Source: Pseudomonadota bacterium (GTDB lineage Bacteria; Pseudomonadota; Alphaproteobacteria; Acetobacterales; Acetobacteraceae). Taken from it: DNA of 8,309 bases. Of the stretch, positions 6,849 through 8,309 are shown piece after piece. Below the pieces are notes generated by a model. The model was not told the origin of the DNA. It saw only the letters and a program-made list of their open reading frames with translations, and did no database searches. Location: assembly GCA_021785335.1 (NCBI GenBank), contig JAJYFW010000059.1:1-8309 (forward strand), in the 5' to 3' direction. Position 1 is the stretch's first letter, and each line of letters starts with the position of its first letter. The translations under genes and the position numbers were made by a program.

Positions 6849-6884
6849 CTCGACCCCGTCGGTTCACGCCCCCCTGGCCAATCG
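6843..6884. repeat. direct repeat TGGCCA(C/A)TCG in the divergent gap
   Basis: TGGCCACTCG at 6843-6852 and TGGCCAATCG at 6875-6884 agree at 9 of 10 bases. They are spaced 32 bases apart, about three helical turns, and TGGCCA is itself a palindrome. One copy overlaps the candidate -35 box of cysQ and the other that of pepA. It may be a paired regulator site, but this is speculative. Confidence 0.35.
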
Positions 6885-6906
6885 CCCGCGCGCTGCTACC
6901 TTTCCG

Positions 6907-6932
6907 CCCGACAAGCAGGCCCGACAAGCAGG
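6907..6932 (+). repeat. 13-base perfect tandem repeat before pepA
   Basis: CCCGACAAGCAGG occurs twice without a gap (6907-6919 and 6920-6932). The second copy ends inside the pepA ribosome binding site, so the duplication also doubles the AGCAGG core upstream. It lies in the likely 5' untranslated region. Confidence 0.8.
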
Positions 6933-6936
6933 AGAG
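6930..6936 (+). promoter_or_regulatory. ribosome binding site of pepA
   Basis: AGGAGAG lies 5 bases before the ATG at 6942. It is the best Shine-Dalgarno sequence in the window and fixes the pepA start. Confidence 0.8.
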
Positions 6937-6941
6937 AACGC

Positions 6942-8309
6942 ATGCCCGATTTCGCCTTCGCCAAACCCGCCCTGCCCCGCACCGGCGCGCTGGTGCTGCT
7001 GATCGCCGAGGGCGAGGCGCCCTGGCAGGCGGCCGACACGGCTTCCGGCGGCGGCATCGTCCGCGCGCTGAAGGCCGCGGAGTTCACCGGCAAGAAGGGG
7101 CAGACCTGCACCATCCTCGCCCCCGCGATGCCGGGCGGGACCATTTCGCGCATCGTCGCGGTGGGCCTGGGCAAGGCCGGCGAGGTCACGCGGCTTGGCG
7201 CCGAGGAGGCGGGTGGCGCCGCGGCGGCGCTGCTGGCGCGCGAGGAGCACGCGACGGTCGCGGCCCAGGGCCTGACGCCCGGGCTCGCGGCGTCCGTTGC
7301 CACCGGGATGGCGCTCCGCGCATGGCGGTTCGACCGCTACCGCACCACGGAGAAGGAAACCGACAAGCCGAAGCTCGCCAAGGTCACGGTGCTGACCGAG
7401 GACCTCGCCGCCGCGCGCGCCGCGCACGCGCCGATGGCAGCCGTCGTCGACGGCGTGTTCCTCACCCGCGAGCTGGTGGCCGAGCCGCCCAACGTCCTCT
7501 ACCCCGCGGAGATGGCGGAGCGCTGCAAGAAGCTCGAGGCGCTCGGCGTGAAGGTGGAGATTCTCGGGCCCAAGGAGATGAAGAAGCTGGGCTTCGGCGC
7601 GCTGCTCGGCGTGGCTCAGGGCAGCACGCACGAGCCGCGCATGGTGGTGATGCAGTGGCACGGCGCCGGCGGGCGCGGCAAGGGCGCCGCCGCCCCCCTC
7701 GCCTTCGTCGGCAAGGGCGTCACGTTCGACACCGGCGGCATTTCCATCAAGCCCGCGGCCGGCATGGAGGACATGAAGTGGGACATGGCCGGCGCCGGCG
7801 CCGTGGTCGGGCTGATGGCGGCGCTGGCCGGCCGCAAGGCGAAGGTGAACGCGGTGGGGCTGGTGGGCCTGGTTGAGAACATGCCGTCCGGCACCGCGCA
7901 GCGGCCCGGCGACGTGGTCAAGACGGCCTCCGGCCAGACGGTGGAAGTGATCAACACCGACGCCGAAGGGCGGCTCGTGCTCGCCGACGTGCTCTGGTAC
8001 TGCCAGGAGCGCTTCGAGCCGCGCTTCATGATCGACCTCGCGACGCTGACCGGGGCGATGATCATCGCGCTCGGGCACGAGTGCGCCGGTTTCTTCAGCA
8101 ACGACGATACGCTCTCGAAACAGCTGCACGAGGCTGGCGAGGCCACCGGCGAGAAGATGTGGCGCATGCCGCTGGGCGAGGCCTACGACAAGCAGATCAA
8201 GTCCGATATCGCGGACATGAAGAACGTGGGTGGCAGGCCGGGGGGCGCCATCACCGCGGCGCAGTTCGTGCAGCGCTTCGTCAACAAGAAGACCTGGGCG
8301 CATCTGGAC
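6942..8309 (+). CDS. pepA: leucyl aminopeptidase PepA (M17 family), 3' end beyond the right edge
   Basis: A cytosolic dizinc/manganese aminopeptidase that removes N-terminal residues, especially leucine, from peptides and works as a hexamer. 456 codons are present out of about 490-500, so only the last 40 or so residues are missing. The N-terminal macro-like domain spans about 1-170 and the catalytic domain follows. Metal and catalytic residues are all present: Lys258 and Asp263 in VGKGVTFDTGG, Lys270 in ISIKP, Asp281 in MKWDMAGAGAV, and Asp340, Glu342, Arg344 in the signature NTDAEGRLVLADVL. Their spacing equals that of bovine lens aminopeptidase with a constant offset of 8. Also visible are VGLVENMPSG, DLATLTGAM and IADMKNVGG. 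The sequence breaks off at WAHLD, just before the usual IAG. In E. coli PepA also binds DNA (Xer recombination, carAB control); nothing here tests that. It is divergent from cysQ. Confidence 0.96.
   Translation, partial: MPDFAFAKPALPRTGALVLLIAEGEAPWQAADTASGGGIVRALKAAEFTGKKGQTCTILAPAMPGGTISRIVAVGLGKAGEVTRLGAEEAGGAAAALLAREEHATVAAQGLTPGLAASVATGMALRAWRFDRYRTTEKETDKPKLAKVTVLTEDLAAARAAHAPMAAVVDGVFLTRELVAEPPNVLYPAEMAERCKKLEALGVKVEILGPKEMKKLGFGALLGVAQGSTHEPRMVVMQWHGAGGRGKGAAAPLAFVGKGVTFDTGGISIKPAAGMEDMKWDMAGAGAVVGLMAALAGRKAKVNAVGLVGLVENMPSGTAQRPGDVVKTASGQTVEVINTDAEGRLVLADVLWYCQERFEPRFMIDLATLTGAMIIALGHECAGFFSNDDTLSKQLHEAGEATGEKMWRMPLGEAYDKQIKSDIADMKNVGGRPGGAITAAQFVQRFVNKKTWAHLD

Larger units (their letters stand above)
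6814..6941. promoter_or_regulatory. divergent promoter region between cysQ and pepA
   Basis: This 128-base gap between two divergent starts must carry the promoter of pepA and probably that of the cysQ-led run. No box matches consensus well. For pepA, CTGGCC (6874-6879), 16 bases, then CTACCT (6896-6901) is the best pair I see and would put the start near 6908. The gap also holds a 10-base direct repeat and a 13-base tandem repeat, listed separately. No gene, RNA or riboswitch is recognised here. Confidence 0.6.

Noticed and set aside
6864..8303. A 479-codon minus-strand open frame opposite pepA
   Set aside because: It is a shadow of pepA, whose M17 active-site residues and ribosome site are unmistakable. 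The antisense protein is His/Gly/Arg-rich low-complexity sequence.
1..8309. A novel defence, mobile or biosynthetic system in the window
   Set aside because: All seven genes belong to known core families. No transposase, integrase, tRNA-linked att site, repeat array or toxin-antitoxin pair was seen.

Overview
The window is very GC-rich (clearly above 65% by eye, with G/C at nearly all third codon positions). It encodes a Gram-negative LPS export machinery in the arrangement lptF-lptG-lptD. The gene content, the compact gene packing and the protein style suggest an alphaproteobacterium, perhaps Rhodospirillales/Acetobacteraceae (Roseomonas-like). That placement is an inference from general appearance, not from a marker gene or a search. 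I see no mobile element, CRISPR array, RNA gene or phage gene, and I read this as ordinary core chromosome.

Layout. Six genes run leftward on the minus strand from about 6813 to the left edge: cysQ (PAP phosphatase), sua5/tsaC (threonylcarbamoyl-AMP synthase), a GlcD/D-2-hydroxyglutarate-dehydrogenase-like flavoprotein, lptF, lptG and lptD (cut by the left edge). Gaps are 10, 49 and 28 bases. lptF/lptG overlap by 4 bases and lptG/lptD by 8, so the three lpt genes are almost certainly translationally coupled. The whole set could be one transcript, although a 10-bp-arm inverted repeat over the sua5 stop and two small hairpins at the start of lptF may subdivide it. On the plus strand, pepA (leucyl aminopeptidase) starts at 6942 and runs off the right edge. 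The 128-base gap between cysQ and pepA is the only divergent promoter region in the window.

How the genes relate. LptF and LptG are the transmembrane half of the inner-membrane ABC transporter (with LptB) that extracts LPS. LptD is the outer-membrane translocon (with LptE) that receives it, so both ends of the LPS bridge are made from one overlapping gene set. In E. coli, pepA lies divergently next to lptFG. Here the same neighbourhood is recognisable, but three housekeeping or metabolic genes lie between them. CysQ recycles PAP, Sua5 makes the t6A tRNA precursor, and the flavoprotein oxidises an unidentified 2-hydroxyacid. No functional link between these three and LPS export is evident.

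I did not find a novel multi-gene system. The observations worth a second look are small: tandem hairpins and rare codons in an N-terminal extension of LptF, a CxxC motif holding the only cysteines of the visible LptD, a sharp AT-rich rare-codon patch over the Sua5 active site, the hairpin over the sua5 stop, and duplicated elements in the cysQ-pepA promoter gap.
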